Below, one piece after another: positions 10,373 to 21,837 of a stretch of DNA of 64,000 nucleotides. Made by a program: the position numbers and the translations under genes. The DNA is from Platanthera guangdongensis (lineage: Eukaryota; Streptophyta; Magnoliopsida; Asparagales; Orchidaceae). Every line of letters starts with the position of its first letter. The first letter of the stretch is position 1. The notes under the pieces are model-generated. The model was not told the DNA's origin. It made no database searches and saw nothing but the letters and a program-made list of their open reading frames with translations. Location of the stretch: assembly GCA_039583875.1 (NCBI GenBank), contig CM077147.1, forward strand, positions 108,236,124 through 108,300,123. Direction: 5' to 3'.

Positions 10373-10434
10373 CGGCAGTTCTGGGCCTAAGACCCCGGTG
10401 TTGAAAGGAAAAAAAGGGGGGGGGCTCTTACAAG

Positions 10435-10446
10435 TTGTATCAAAGC
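10435..10446 (+). other. E2 primer binding site
   Basis: TTGTATCAAAGC begins three bases after the LTR end and matches the initiator-methionine-tRNA site TGGTATCAGAGC at ten of twelve positions. The two mismatches are a transversion and a G-to-A change. The bases 10447-10615 are untranslated leader; I see no other feature there. Confidence 0.8.
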
Positions 10447-10615
10447 AGACCTCGATCAAAAAGTAGTAGTCCACAACCCTTGGTCACCCCCGCGCGAGTT
10501 TAGTTTGGGGACAAACTAAGCAGCAGAAGCAGTGGTGTGCCCATATGAGGGATCACATGTAAATTGTCCACTTCTTATTAGGTATTGAGTCAATTACATA
10601 CTAATGTAGTTCGTT

Positions 10616-11713
10616 TTGCAGCCCCCAGCTCAGCCCACCCCACAAGGTGGAGCTCAGCAGACTCCAGACATTGCACCACCTCCCATGGTCCCCACACATT
10701 TCCTTCAGTCATACATGGGGCAAACTCTTACAGCTATCCTTGAGGCCTTCCGGGCTCAGCAGGCTCCGGCCCAGCAGCCAAACCCAGGGGCCAACTGGAT
10801 GAGCACCTTCCGAGGACTCTCTCCCCCATCCTACTTGGGGACAGAGTCGGCAGTGCGGACAGAGGAGTGGCTGGATATTATGTACGAGATGTTGACTGGG
10901 ATACGGTGCCCCTGGGAGGAGAGGGTGGCTTTGGTGGTATCTTGCTTGGAGTCCCATGCCAAGAGGTGGTGGAAGACGCTGTTGGACACGATGTTTGTCG
11001 ATAGGGAGGTTGTGGAAATCACCTGGGAGGAATTCAGGGCCACGCTGCTGGAGCATTTTGTTCCGCAGTCGGCCAGGGATGAGTTGGAGGAGCGGTTCTT
11101 ACAGCTGAAGCAGGGCACCAAGATGGTGGTGGAGTACCATCGAGAGTTCGACCATTTGACTCGATATGCAGGTTCTTACCAGCTGGACGAAGCAGGATAC
11201 ATCAAGAGATTCTATAAGGGTATGAAAGAGGATTTGAGGGAGGCCTTGTTGTTTGTATCTGACGGGCCTATCTCCCAGATTTTGGAGATGGCTAAGAGGA
11301 TTGAGGCTGATTGGCACACCACTCGGGGCCGGAAGCGGCAAGCAGAGGATCAAGGACAGAGGGCCATAAATGATCAGCGGCGAGGCACCATACCAGATGG
11401 GAGAAGGACAGAGGAGCAGCCTTGTCAGGAGGTGAGGCAGGAGCCGAGAGAGCAGGTGGTTTTGGCACCTCAACCTCTTCGGATACAGGAGATGCCGAGA
11501 CCCGTGGGTATGGCGTATTTCCCGCCGGAGTGCTTCCATTGTCATCAGGTGGGACACCTCTGGAGAAACTGCCCCATGAGGGGGCACCACCTCCAGCACC
11601 ACAGGGGAGGACGTGGTTACCAGGGAGGAGATCGAAGACAGGAAAGGGAGCAGGTATATGCCTTGGACCTGGCACAGCTTGAAACCCAGAGCGGGTCATC
11701 ACAGGTAAGCTAA
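10616..11713 (+). CDS. gag: E2 Gag
   Basis: Structural polyprotein of a Ty3/gypsy element. The reading is open for 365 codons but begins with TTG, so the true start is unclear and may be upstream or after processing. A Pro/Gln-rich N-terminus is followed by the retrotransposon Gag core at about residues 60-250 (FRGLSPPSYLGTES, AEEWLDIMYEML-like, AKRWWKTLLDTM, EFDHLTRYAG, YIKRFYKGMKEDLR). A basic linker leads to one CCHC zinc knuckle at about residue 306 (CFHCHQVGHLWRNC), which binds the packaged RNA. The frame stops six bases after a candidate splice donor at 11705. No disabling stop is present. Protease and the rest of pol follow after a 120-bp AT-rich stretch. Confidence 0.85.
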   Translation: MQPPAQPTPQGGAQQTPDIAPPPMVPTHFLQSYMGQTLTAILEAFRAQQAPAQQPNPGANWMSTFRGLSPPSYLGTESAVRTEEWLDIMYEMLTGIRCPWEERVALVVSCLESHAKRWWKTLLDTMFVDREVVEITWEEFRATLLEHFVPQSARDELEERFLQLKQGTKMVVEYHREFDHLTRYAGSYQLDEAGYIKRFYKGMKEDLREALLFVSDGPISQILEMAKRIEADWHTTRGRKRQAEDQGQRAINDQRRGTIPDGRRTEEQPCQEVRQEPREQVVLAPQPLRIQEMPRPVGMAYFPPECFHCHQVGHLWRNCPMRGHHLQHHRGGRGYQGGDRRQEREQVYALDLAQLETQSGSSQVS

Positions 11714-11835
11714 GATGTTTAAATTGTTTAAATTAAATTTCCGTTCTCATTTGCTCAACAAGTAGAACTGCCCTAAGTAGAATAAATAGGAAAGAAAACA
11801 CGTTATAAAGTACTAAGACATTTAAATCGTCTCAG
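11705..11835 (+). other. Candidate intron at the E2 gag/protease boundary
   Basis: A donor CAG/GTAAGC follows gag codons SSQ, and an acceptor CGTCTCAG precedes the protease. The 131-bp interval is AT-rich between GC-rich coding flanks and has a CTAAG branch-like site. As sequenced, joining gives a one-base frame mismatch and a stop (GTA TAG), so a small indel must be assumed. Similar intervals occur at the same place in E1 (21784-21837) and E0 (26607-26684), where joining is in frame. Confidence 0.45.
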
Positions 11836-14800
11836 GTATAGTTTTCATCAGCGGCAAGCCCGCCTATACTCTATTCGACACGAGTGTCTCGCACTCGTTT
11901 GTGTCGGAGGCCTTTCTGGAAGGGCTGGAAGGAGTGGAAAGGTTCACAGGCCAGATGAGGAGGGTGCGTCTACCCGACGGATCGGAGATACTCACCTCAG
12001 CCCACTACAGCATGGAGGCGGAGAATGGAGGGAAGTCGATCGAAGTTCCGGCAACGGTCCTGAGGATGCCAGTCTTCGAGCTGATCCTGGGCATGACTTG
12101 GTTACAGTGGAATCATGCCCAGATTGATTGTCAAGCGAAGAAGAGCACCGTGAGGCACGGGGACTCTATCATCATCATCGAAGGTATAAGACCTGCCTCA
12201 CGTATACCCTTATCTTCAGTACAGGCCGTTAAGGCCTATTTACAGGGGGAGGAGGTCTACGAGGTGCTGTTTGAGATGGCAGAGGCCACAAATTCTATAT
12301 CGAATATCCCAGTCGTGCGGGAGTTTGAGGATGTCTTTCCAGAAAAATTACCCGGATTACCCCCGCGCACGGAGCAGGACTTTCAGATACAGCTTGTGCC
12401 GGGGGCCAAACCAGTGTCCAAGACGCCTTACCGGATGGCCCCAAGGGAGTTGACAGAGTTCCGGAGCCAGCTTCAGGAGTTAGTGGAAGCCGGATTTGTC
12501 CGACCAAGCTCTTCACCATGGGGAGCCCCGGTATTGTTCGTCAAAAAGAAAGACGGGACTCTCAGATTGTGCATCGACTACCGAGCACTAAATCGGCTGA
12601 CGGTCCGGAACACCTATCCACTGCCAAGGATAGACGAGCTGTTCGACCTGCTGTAGGGAGCGCAGTTCTTTTCGAAATTATATTTGAGGTCGGGATACTA
12701 CCAGCTTCAGATTCGAGAGGACATTCAGAAGACTGCTTTTAGTAGCAGATATGGTTTATTTGAGTTTACGGTGATGCCCTTCGGGCTCACCAATGCCCCA
12801 TCAGCGTTCATGACCCTCATGAACCAGGTTTTCAAAGAGTATCTAGATTGTTTGTCATTGTGTTTATCGATGACATCCTCATCTACTCGAGGACGGAGGA
12901 GGCGCACACTCGCCATCTGGCACTGACCCTACAGAGACTGCGGGAGAATCATTTATATACAAAGTTTAGCAAATGTCAGTTCTGGCTGAAGGAGGTGGGC
13001 TTCTTAGGCCATATTATCAGTGGAGCCGGGTTGGCAGTGGATCCGACAAAGATTCAGGCTATTCGGGATTGGCCGCAGCTGAAGACAGCCACCGACGTAC
13101 GAGGTTTCCTAGGACTTGCCGGTTACTACCGGAAGTTCGTGGAGGGATTCTCTCGAATCGCCCTCCCGCTCACATCTTTGACGAAGAAGGAGGTACCTTT
13201 CGTGTGGACCCCTCAGTGCCAGGCAGCTTTCCAGGAGCTGAAGGACCGACTCACCTCGGCTCCCATACTTGCTCTTCCATCGGGGAGAGAAGGATTTTAG
13301 GTCTACACTGATGCTTCCTACCAGGGTATGGGAGCTGTACTGATGCAGAAGGGACATGTGATTGCATATGTATCTCGCCAGTTGAAGAAGCACAAACAGA
13401 ACTATCCAGTGCATGACCTTGAGATGGGGGCGGTCGTTTTTGCTTTGAACGTCTGGCGCCATTATCTTTATGGAGTCCACTGCGACATCTACTCCGACCA
13501 CAAGAACCTGAAATACGTGGACACGCAGAAGGAACTGAACATCAGACAGAGGCGCTGGGTGGAGTTCTTAGCAGATTATAAGTATGAGATGCACTACCAT
13601 CCAGGGAAGGCAAACGTGGTGGCAGACACATTGAGTCGGAGAGCTGCCACTTTCGAGGTCGGGCCACAGGTTATGTCTATAGAGCTGGTGAGGAGATTGG
13701 AGGATATGCACATCACACTGGTGTCATCCGAGGACCACGAGCTTTACATGGAGTATTTAGCTGCGGTGAGTGTTACAGACGATATCCGGGACCGAGTCAG
13801 AGAGGGATAGAGGCGAGATGTCAAATTGGAGCCGATATTATGGGCCTTGGAGAACGGTGCAGCAGGAGATTACACGATGAGGGATGGTGTGGTATGCTTT
13901 AGAGGTCGGACTTATATACCAGAAGGAGGCCAGGTCCGAGAAGATATTATGGCGGAGGCCCACCACAGCAGATACTCGGTGCACCCGGGCATCACGAAGA
14001 TGACTGCGGATTTGAAGAAGACTATGTACTGGCCTGGCATGAAGAAGGATATCACTCGGTTCGTGACCCACTGCGAATCTTGCCAGCTAGTGAAGGCAGA
14101 GTGCAAAAACCCCGCGGGTTTGTTGCAACCACTCCCGGTACCAGAGTGGAAGTTCGAAGACATCGCGATGAAGTTTATTCACGGACTTCCCCGATCACGA
14201 ACAGGAAATGACTCCATTTGGGTCATCGTCGACCGGTTGACAAAAGTGGCCAGGTTCATTCCGATCAGGAAGGACGATGCTGTGGGAGTATTAGTACAGA
14301 GATTTGTGGAGCAGTTCGTTCGATATCACGGGGTGCCCAAAACGATCGTGTCGGATCGGGATGGCCGGTTCACTTCCAGGGAGTGGAGATCTGTGCAAGC
14401 TTACTTAGGCACGCGATTGACCTTCAACACCGCATTCCATACCCAGACGGACGGACAGACAGAACACACCAACCGGACACTGGAAGATCTTTTGAGGCTA
14501 TGCATTTTGGACCGCGGGGAACCGTGGGAGAAACTCTTACCCCTGGTCGAGTTCTCCTATAACAACAGCTACCAGTCCAGCATCAGGATGGCGCCTTACG
14601 AAGGCCTTGTATGGAAGGAAATGCCGGACCCCGCTTTCTTGGGTTCAGGATAAAGATCCGAAGGTGTTGGGATCAGAGTTTGTTGAAGACACCGAGGCTC
14701 AGGTGAGGCTGATCAGAGACAGGATGCTAGAGGCGCAGAGCAGACAAGCTAAGTACTATGACGCTCGACATCGACAGGTGGAGTTCCAGGTGGGGGACCG

Positions 14801-15242
14801 AGTGTTTTTCAAGATCTGGCCTATGCATGGAGTCTCACGGGTGCGTGGTCGGAGAAAAAAGCTCAGCCCTAGGTACTTGGGCCCTTACAGGGTCCTGGAG
14901 CGGATTGGGCCCCTAGCCTATAGGCTGGAGTTGCCACCAGAGCTGGCAGCTCTGCACGACTTCTTCCACATTTCCTCGCTGAGGAGGGCTCTGCTACGCC
15001 CAGAGCAGCAGATTTTGACCACCGAAGGGCCGGTAGCCTCAGACCGATCAGTTTGTTTAGAGCTGGTTAGGATCGACGACCGAGGAGTACGGGTCTTGCG
15101 TCGCAAGAAGGTCCCATTAGTCAAGGTCCTGTGGAGGAACCACGGCCAGGAGGAGTATACCTGGGAGCCGCAGGACTTGATGCGACAAAGATACCCAGAG
15201 CTGTTCAGTCAGGTATACCTCACAAACCCCTCAAGATGTTAA
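11836..15242 (+). pseudogene. pol: E2 Pol: protease, reverse transcriptase, RNase H, integrase, chromo-like tail
   Basis: Domains in order: aspartic protease ([10 protein letters not shown], about 11870; ILGMTWL); reverse transcriptase 12400-13150 with [19 protein letters not shown] and the FIDDILIYS box at about 12865; RNase H 13300-13660 with VYTDAS and [10 protein letters not shown]; integrase 13826-14800 with HPGITKM, CESCQL, SDRDGRF and QTEHTNRT; and a chromo-like end near 15130. Breaks are TAG stops at 12654, 13298 and 13808, a one-base deletion at about 12847 and a one-base insertion at about 14610. The first integrase aspartate is replaced (AMKFIHGL instead of MDF). The rest is well preserved, which fits a fairly recent insertion. 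Confidence 0.92.
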
Positions 15243-15505
15243 TTTATTTTTCTGCTTTAAACTAGTAGGGCTGCTCCAGGAAGAGTAGAAGCTAAACTTT
15301 TGTTTATTGGGGGCTTATCTTTTGTTTATTGGGATCTTGGTTTGCCAATTGGGCGAAATGGTCATAGATCTAGGTTTCCCTCAAAACTTAATTTAGCAAA
15401 CATGGCGTCGTGATGGGATGTTATAAGTTTCCTTTCAACGGTAGAAATTCCCGCAGGCTTAACCTTGATTTCGGGGATGAAATCTTTGTTTTGTTTATTG
15501 GGATT
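15243..15505 (+). other. E2 3' untranslated region with weak polypurine tract
   Basis: The segment between the pol stop and the 3' LTR contains GATTTCGGGGATGAAAT (about 15470), the motif that ends many chromovirus internal regions, and then TTTATTGGGATT directly before the LTR TG. The purine tract is short and impure, possibly mutated. A duplicated TTTTGTTTATTGGG phrase occurs at about 15299 and 15490. Confidence 0.65.
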
Positions 15506-18500
15506 TGTAACATCCCATTTCCAACTAGACCCCTAGGAGTGGTTTTGTCCATGACTAGGTCATGACAAACCCTAGGAAGCCAGAAATGGGCCAAGAGATA
15601 GGAGGCATGAAGTTGGAAATCATCATGGTCTGCATATAGTAGAATTCTAAACAATAGTTTAGGATGACCATGGGGCTACACCTTGACCCCAAGACCCTAC
15701 CACAACACCCCCAAAAATTTTGGGAGGCCCATTAGAGCCATAAGGACCCATTGGGGTCAATCAAAGAGACTCAGTTGACCCAAGTCAACCTAACCCTAAA
15801 GGGGTCAAACTAGCCTATTTAGGGTCAATTGACCTTCCCCTAGCCAAGTCGGCCCCACCCATGACCTCCTAACCCTAAAGTGAGGTCAATGGGTCACGAA
15901 GGACACATTGGGTTCAGCCCTAGAGATCAAGTTGACCCAAGTCAACTTAGGCCCCTCATCTGGTCAAAGTACCCTTACTAAGGGTATGTGACCTCCAAAG
16001 TGCAAGGTAACCCTACAAGACCCTTCCTAGACCTTATGGGAGGCCAATGGGTCACCAAGGACCCATTGGGGTCAAACCAAATGGTCATGTTGACCCAAGT
16101 CAACTCTAGCCCTAAAGTGGTCAAAGTGCCCTTACCAAGGGACATGTGACCCCCAAGATGCCCAACCAACCTTACTCAGGGCTTCTTAAACCTAAACTGA
16201 GGTCAATGGGTCACTAGGGACCCATTGGAGTCAAACTTAGTGGCTAAGTTGACCCAAGTCAACTCAAGCCCGAAAGTGGTCAAAGTGCCCTTACCAAAGG
16301 TCAAGTGACCTCCAAGGTGTCAAGTTAACCCTACCCAACCCTACATAGACCTTAGGAGTGGCCAATGGGTCACCAAGGACCCATTGGGGTCAACCCAAGT
16401 GATCAAATTGACCCAAGTCAACCCTATCCTAAGCCAAGTCAAATTAGCCTAAATGGGCTAACCCAAGCTCAAACCCATTTCCCCCACTTGGGCTAACCTC
16501 ATTTTATTATTAATATGAGTTAGTGGGCTGCCAATAGGCTGGAGGAGAGATCAAAATTCGGCCATGGTGAGTAGGAGAGAGAAAGCTCCATTTTTCTCTT
16601 TAATGGAGGAGAGAGAAAGTGAGAAAAGAGGCCATTCATGGCCAAGGGAGATCAATGGCCTCTTCAATTGATTCCAAAGGCTGAATACATTCCCCCTCAT
16701 CAGTTTTGAGGAGTTTAATAGCCATGGCCAGCCACCCAAGGTGGCTGAATTTAATTCCTCCAATAGGGAAGAGAGAGAAAGAAGAAAAAGAAGGCCATTC
16801 ATGGTGGGGAAGGTGAATCACCCCTCCATTCTTCAACAATTAATTAATATTCATCTCCCCTATCAGTTTTGAGGAGTTTCCAAACAAATTGGGACAAATG
16901 GGAGGTGAATTTCCATGGATTTTCTCCAAAACTGAAATTCCAATTCATGACCATTAATGGATTTGAAGCCATGACCCTCCCTCTCCCCCCCCCCCCCCCC
17001 ATTTGATGCTTTTAAAAGCTTCCCTGGGCCAAGAGAAATCGTTTCCACCCTTCACCTAAAGAAACCGGGCGGTTTGGTAGTGAAGTTGCAAGCATCGGAA
17101 AGCTCCACCACCGGCCATGGCGCACCACCACCACACTCGACGACAAGCTCGGTTAAAGGTCCTCCTCTACTCCTTCTCCTATATATAGATCTTAGGAATC
17201 TTTTAGGATGAAAATCGGGCTCGAATGAGCCAGATCATGTGATGATTTTTCCATGATTTTTCCATGATTTTTCCGAAAAAATAGAGTGTGGGGTTCGCCG
17301 GAAACCACCCCTCCGGCGGCCGTGCCGCCGCCCGGCGATAGCCCCCACCTCAACGAAGGTGGTGGCGGTGGTGGCCGGCCAGGGAGGTGGCCGGGTGGCC
17401 GGGGAAATGGCTTAGAAGAAGCTTCAGGTCGAGCTGATCACAGCCCTTGGCTGGTGGAGGAGGATGACCAGGATGCGTCGGATTTGCTTTAAGATTCGTG
17501 CAACATCATTTCTTTTATTTAGTTTTGATTTCTGAAATTTCTGTCCTGTTTTCTGGGCTGTATTGCATTAATTTTTAAAAATACTTAGGGACACCTGGTG
17601 GGAAAACTTTCAATATGAAAGTTGTAGCCCTATGGGTCTACTTTAATTCAAAATTGATTTCAACCACTTGGGCACTCTGATGGGACCAGTGCACCCATTT
17701 TTGTGGGGCCTGTACATAGGGCTATCCTGAGATTCAAATGGATGCCCACCCTTCATCCCTTGTCCAAATTTGCTGAAATTTGGACAGAGGATCATTCTTA
17801 ACTAATAATGATAGGGTATTTTAATTAAGTGGTCTAATGACCTCAAAACCCTGCCAATTTTTGGTGAGAGGTCCCTGGCACCAATACCTAGCTCTGTACA
17901 AAATTGCAACTCATTGGGATAGGTTTTGGTTAGAGAATCACCAAACCATAGTTTGGTTTTAAGGAGGTATTTTTGATTAAAAGCGCACTATGGACTTAAG
18001 GCGGCCAATTCCCCTCAACAGAGGTTGAGGATTTGGACACTGACTTGGCATGGCCACTGTCACCCTCTTAAGGAAAATGGGATGATTTAGGTTTGATTTG
18101 CCCTAGGGTTCAACCTCAAACCCTAAGGAAGGACTTTTGAGGGTTGTGAAGGACATGAGAGCACATGCCCTTGTATGGTCTTGGAAACTTAGTAGAATTG
18201 AGGGTAATGTAACCTAAGTTCTCTGGTAGGAACCTTAGAGGAGTTGGAGCAAGATAGACACCTCAAAACACTAACCCTAGTACTTCCTTCACAAGGTTTG
18301 GAAAGGGGCTTGGAAGAATAAAATTAATTAATGATGTTTTATCTGTTGCAAAATCATGAGACTTAGGTTTTGATGTTTCCAGGCCAAAAAGTACTTGTAG
18401 AAATTTATTTATAATTTTTAGAGGTCTATTTTCAAAACTTCCTTTACAAGGCCATATTTTTGAGAATTGGATAATTAATTAATTTAGGGAATAATTCTTT

Positions 18501-20785
18501 CAAAAAAATTATGAAACTTTACTTAGAGGTTTTATGTGCCCTTACAATCATTCTGGAATTTTCTCTGAATTTTTGGAAGTATTCTTGTTGTACATCCCCT
18601 TTTAATGATTTATTTTGAAATAAATTGGAAATAAACTTTAAGGGCTTAAACCTTGCTGAAAAATTGGGAGATTCTGGATTTTTCGATGATTATTCATTTT
18701 GCATTTAACATAAATTTAGTGGAATTTTATCTTGTCTAAAACTTGTACTTCATGTTCAAACTTGGAACTTTTGGTTATTAGAATAAATAAATAAATTATC
18801 AGTTAAATTATGAAAATTAGGAAATTATGGATTCATGCTACAAATGTCAATATATTCCTCCAATAATTATTATATGAGTACTGGATGATCATTTGGTATA
18901 CTTCCCATTTTACGGGTCATATAGCTTAAGTGGTCTGCATTTAGTAAAACTGCAGGAAATCATTCAGGTTATGAATTAGAGCACATGTGTTGGGTTTTGT
19001 TGGTTTGCTGGAAAGGATAAATAGAATTAGGTGCATCATTGGAAGATAAAGTGAGTAGGATGTTGTTTTGGCTAGGGTTTAGAGGCGCTCGGGTCCGACG
19101 AAAGATCGTCCTCCCCGAGGTGAGGTGGAGTCAAGTCACCTTAGGATTAGCCTATCGTAACATGAGAAAGTAATGGGTAAGGGAATCAACCAATAACAAA
19201 AATAAGTACCTTGCGAAAGGGAACGCTGGGCGTAATCCCAACATAGTTCCTAATGCCCCTTGAGAGCCCTTCACAGGGAATACCGGGGGCAGTCCTGGGT
19301 TAACGTAAACTGTTTTAACAAGCTGAAAAGAGTAACTCAGTAATTAGGGTTGCACCTTTCACAAACACTGATAGCACTGGAAGTTAGCTAGGAGCTTCGG
19401 CTCGGATGGTTAAAAGATGGACTTTGGGTCCGGGGAGCTTCGGCTCGATTGTTTGAGACGGACATGTTGGTCCGGGGAGCTTCAGCTTGGTTTTTGAATA
19501 CGCTAAATTTGCATGTGCATAAAAGAAAGGAAAAATTAATGTGGTGGGTCTTCGGTATTGGAGGGTCGATGCACCGACGCCAATACGTTGACTCGGCAAG
19601 TGTGGTTAGCACTTCGCCAACAGAAGTCCGGTGCGCCAGCCGACAAGAGTACGCAGGAGTCCGCTTCGTGCACCAAGCGTTGAGGCGTACAATAGCTATG
19701 ACCGGTAGTGCTTTACTGGTTTAGAGGTGGGCGAGGCCCAACCCACCGCTTCTGTCTGCCACTACGGAGGTATCCTGGGAGGTTACAGCTCCAAAAAGGG
19801 GGAACTAAAGGTCTGTGTGCACAGAGTCGGGTGTGTGTGTTGCACTTGCATGTTCCATCATACCCACTTGCATGTCATAGCATAATCGTTTCATTCAACC
19901 CTGACACCTAAAGTATAAGTGGAATGGGACGCTTATACCTTAGGCCCTGCAAAACGACCCTTTGGTCTATAAGCTTGGGTGGGCAAGTTTATAAATTAAG
20001 GTCAATTTTGATATATATATATATATATATATTCATATACTGCTGTTTGATAACCGACACCCCAACGTATAAATTGGTATGAGACTTTTTATACGATGGG
20101 AGCCTTGCAGAAGACCCCTTGGCTTATGTGTTCTCACATAAGTGAAGGTTACTTTTCATATTTCATCTTATTGTCAATACCTATTATAGAATTGCTACTA
20201 TAGGTCCGCTGCCATCTGTTTTTGATTATTCTCCACATTCAATTCCTCCCCTTTCTTCCTCTCCGCTCGGTGCTTAGGAGCCATGGGGGAAGGGGCGGGG
20301 GATGATAGGGCTTAGTCTTTTAGACTAACGGTTTTCGAACCGCATCATTTTGGGGATCGTGGAGCCCAGCATGGAGGAGCAGCCCCAGAGACCGGTGCGC
20401 TTGGAGGTGGGGCAGTCGAGCTCCGGAGTTCATACAGCCGGGACCGTGAGTCTCGACCTTGAGTAGTTTTTCTGCTTTTGCTTCCACATGAGTGATTTTG
20501 TAGTGAGGATATGATGTACCGGGCTTAAGCCCGTATTTTAGCACTCTGATGTATTATTCTGCGGACACTCCCTTCGTGGAGATTTATTTACTATGATATG
20601 TGATTTTCTGTGGACTGCAAGTTTCCATTTACTTCATTATGCTACTTTTCTGTGTTCGAATTGGCCGGCAGAATCGGCGCTTTGTGGTGATGACCCTTCA
20701 GGGCGTGAAGGAGTCACCGCAAAATGGCGGTTCTGGGCCTAAGACCCCGATGTTGAAAGGAAAAAAATGGGGGGGGGGTCTTACA
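15506..20785 (+). repeat. E2 3' LTR (5280 bp)
   Basis: Starts TGTAACATCC and ends TCTTACA, followed by the ATGGC duplication. Compared with the 5' LTR it lacks about 280 bp and about 70 bp. Both deletions have short repeats at their ends (near CCCTAG/TAGTACTT and TAACTA), as expected of illegitimate recombination. It carries a 16-base C run at 16985-17000 where the 5' copy has five C, an AT dinucleotide stretch at about 20012-20030, the 91-bp block (19209-19299) and hairpin 5 (20684-20720). Confidence 0.95.
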
Positions 20786-20790
20786 ATGGC

Positions 20791-21783
20791 ACATTACATA
20801 GCCCAAACAGCATTACAGTGAACTTGTAATGACCGTAGTGTGTTCCAAACGCTGTCTTGGGAATGTCACCTTCCCGAATCCGCAACTGGTAGTAGCCAGA
20901 TTTCAAATCAAGCTTTGAATATACTATCGATCCAGCCAGTTGATAAAACAAGTCATCTATCAGTGGAATCAGATATTTGTTTTTCTCCGTCAACTTGTTC
21001 AATTCTTGATAGTCGATACACAATCGCATGCTACCATCCTTCTTTTTCACAAAGAGAACAGGTGCGCTCCAATGTGACATACTTGAGCGTATATAACCCT
21101 ATTCCAACAACTCCTTGTAGTTGAACTTTCAGTTCCGCCATTTCCTTTGGCGCTACACGATATGGCGAGCGAGCCACGGGTTTTGCACCTGGCACCAACT
21201 CAATTGAGAAATCAATCTCCCGCTGTGGTGGTAACCCCGGAAGCTCCTTTGGAAACACATCAGCAAACTCCGAAATAATCAGAACATCACTCACACTGGC
21301 CTTTGGCTCAACAACCTGAATAAGCGTGAAGAATAACTCTACGCCCTTCCGAACAGCATTGACAACTTGGAGGGCAGAAATCAAGATCTCGCTTTCTCCT
21401 CGCATACCAGCGAATTTAGTCTCAAGCTCGGTACTCTGGCCCAGTGTGATCTCCTTTGAATTGCAATCAATAGAGGCACGTTGCTCCGAGAGCCAGTCCA
21501 TACCAAAGATCACATCAAATTCTGATATTGGTAGCACAGATGCGTTCAAGTAGAAATCCTGTCTTCCTATTCACACTTCCACATAGCAGGTCCTATCTAC
21601 AAGCATCACACATCCGTTTGGTAATAACACCATCACACTAGCTGTCGTCATATGAATTGGTACTCTGATTCGTGCTACGAAGTCCGCAAATAGAAATGAA
21701 TGTGAAGCACCCGTACCAAATAGTGCTCTTGTCGGACGGTCCCGAATTAGGACAAAGCCTAAGACGAACACATCATACACAAG
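20791..21783 (-). pseudogene. pol: E1 protease and first half of reverse transcriptase
   Basis: On the minus strand 21783-21571 reads LVYDVFVLGF then LFGTGASHSF, the retropepsin site with the catalytic aspartate replaced by glycine. After a stop, 21549-21031 continues with DVIFGMDWL, FADVFPKELPGLPP and [19 protein letters not shown]. The reverse transcriptase then reads [20 protein letters not shown] and [14 protein letters not shown], ending at GLCNVP where E2 is inserted. A frameshift near 21070 separates protease-linker from reverse transcriptase. The rest is at 3880-4826. Confidence 0.9.
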
Positions 21784-21837
21784 CTACATATAAGGTATGA
21801 AGTATGAAAAGGAAACAATCAATAAGTTAGATCGTAC
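21784..21837 (-). other. Candidate intron at the E1 gag/protease boundary
   Basis: On the minus strand the donor CAG/GTACGA (exon end 21838) follows gag codons VTSSQ, and the acceptor TATATGTAG ends at 21784. The 54-bp interval is U-rich in the sense strand and contains an in-frame stop (near FIPYM). Removing it joins gag to protease in the same frame as SSQ-LVYDVF. It is shorter than most plant introns, which lowers confidence. Confidence 0.5.

Larger units (their letters stand above)
4832..10432 (+). repeat. E2 5' LTR (5601 bp)
   Basis: Starts TGTAACATCC and ends TCTTACA. It matches 15506-20785 throughout. The size difference comes mostly from two deletions in the 3' copy, about 280 bp (missing around 7660-7940) and about 70 bp (missing around 7105-7185). 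Internal structure in order: 158-bp repeat array (5100-5750), purine-rich stretch (5870-6150), GC-rich Gly/Pro-like segment (6590-6730), long AT-rich stretch (6850-8700), structured-RNA module (8751-10370) and a terminal G run. Small ORFs inside it differ between the two copies and are not genes. Confidence 0.95.
4832..20785 (+). mobile_element. E2: Ty3/gypsy chromovirus with giant LTRs, nested in E1
   Basis: Complete plus-strand element of 15.95 kb: 5' LTR 4832-10432, priming site, gag, pol (protease, reverse transcriptase, RNase H, integrase, chromo-like tail), 3' LTR 15506-20785, all bounded by ATGGC duplications. The LTRs make up about two thirds of the element. Gag-pol has only three stops and two one-base frameshifts, so the insertion is much younger than its host E1. 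The C-terminal segment (KVLWRNHGQEEYTWEP) is typical of chromoviruses of the Tekay/Del type. The solo LTR S belongs to a related family. Confidence 0.95.
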
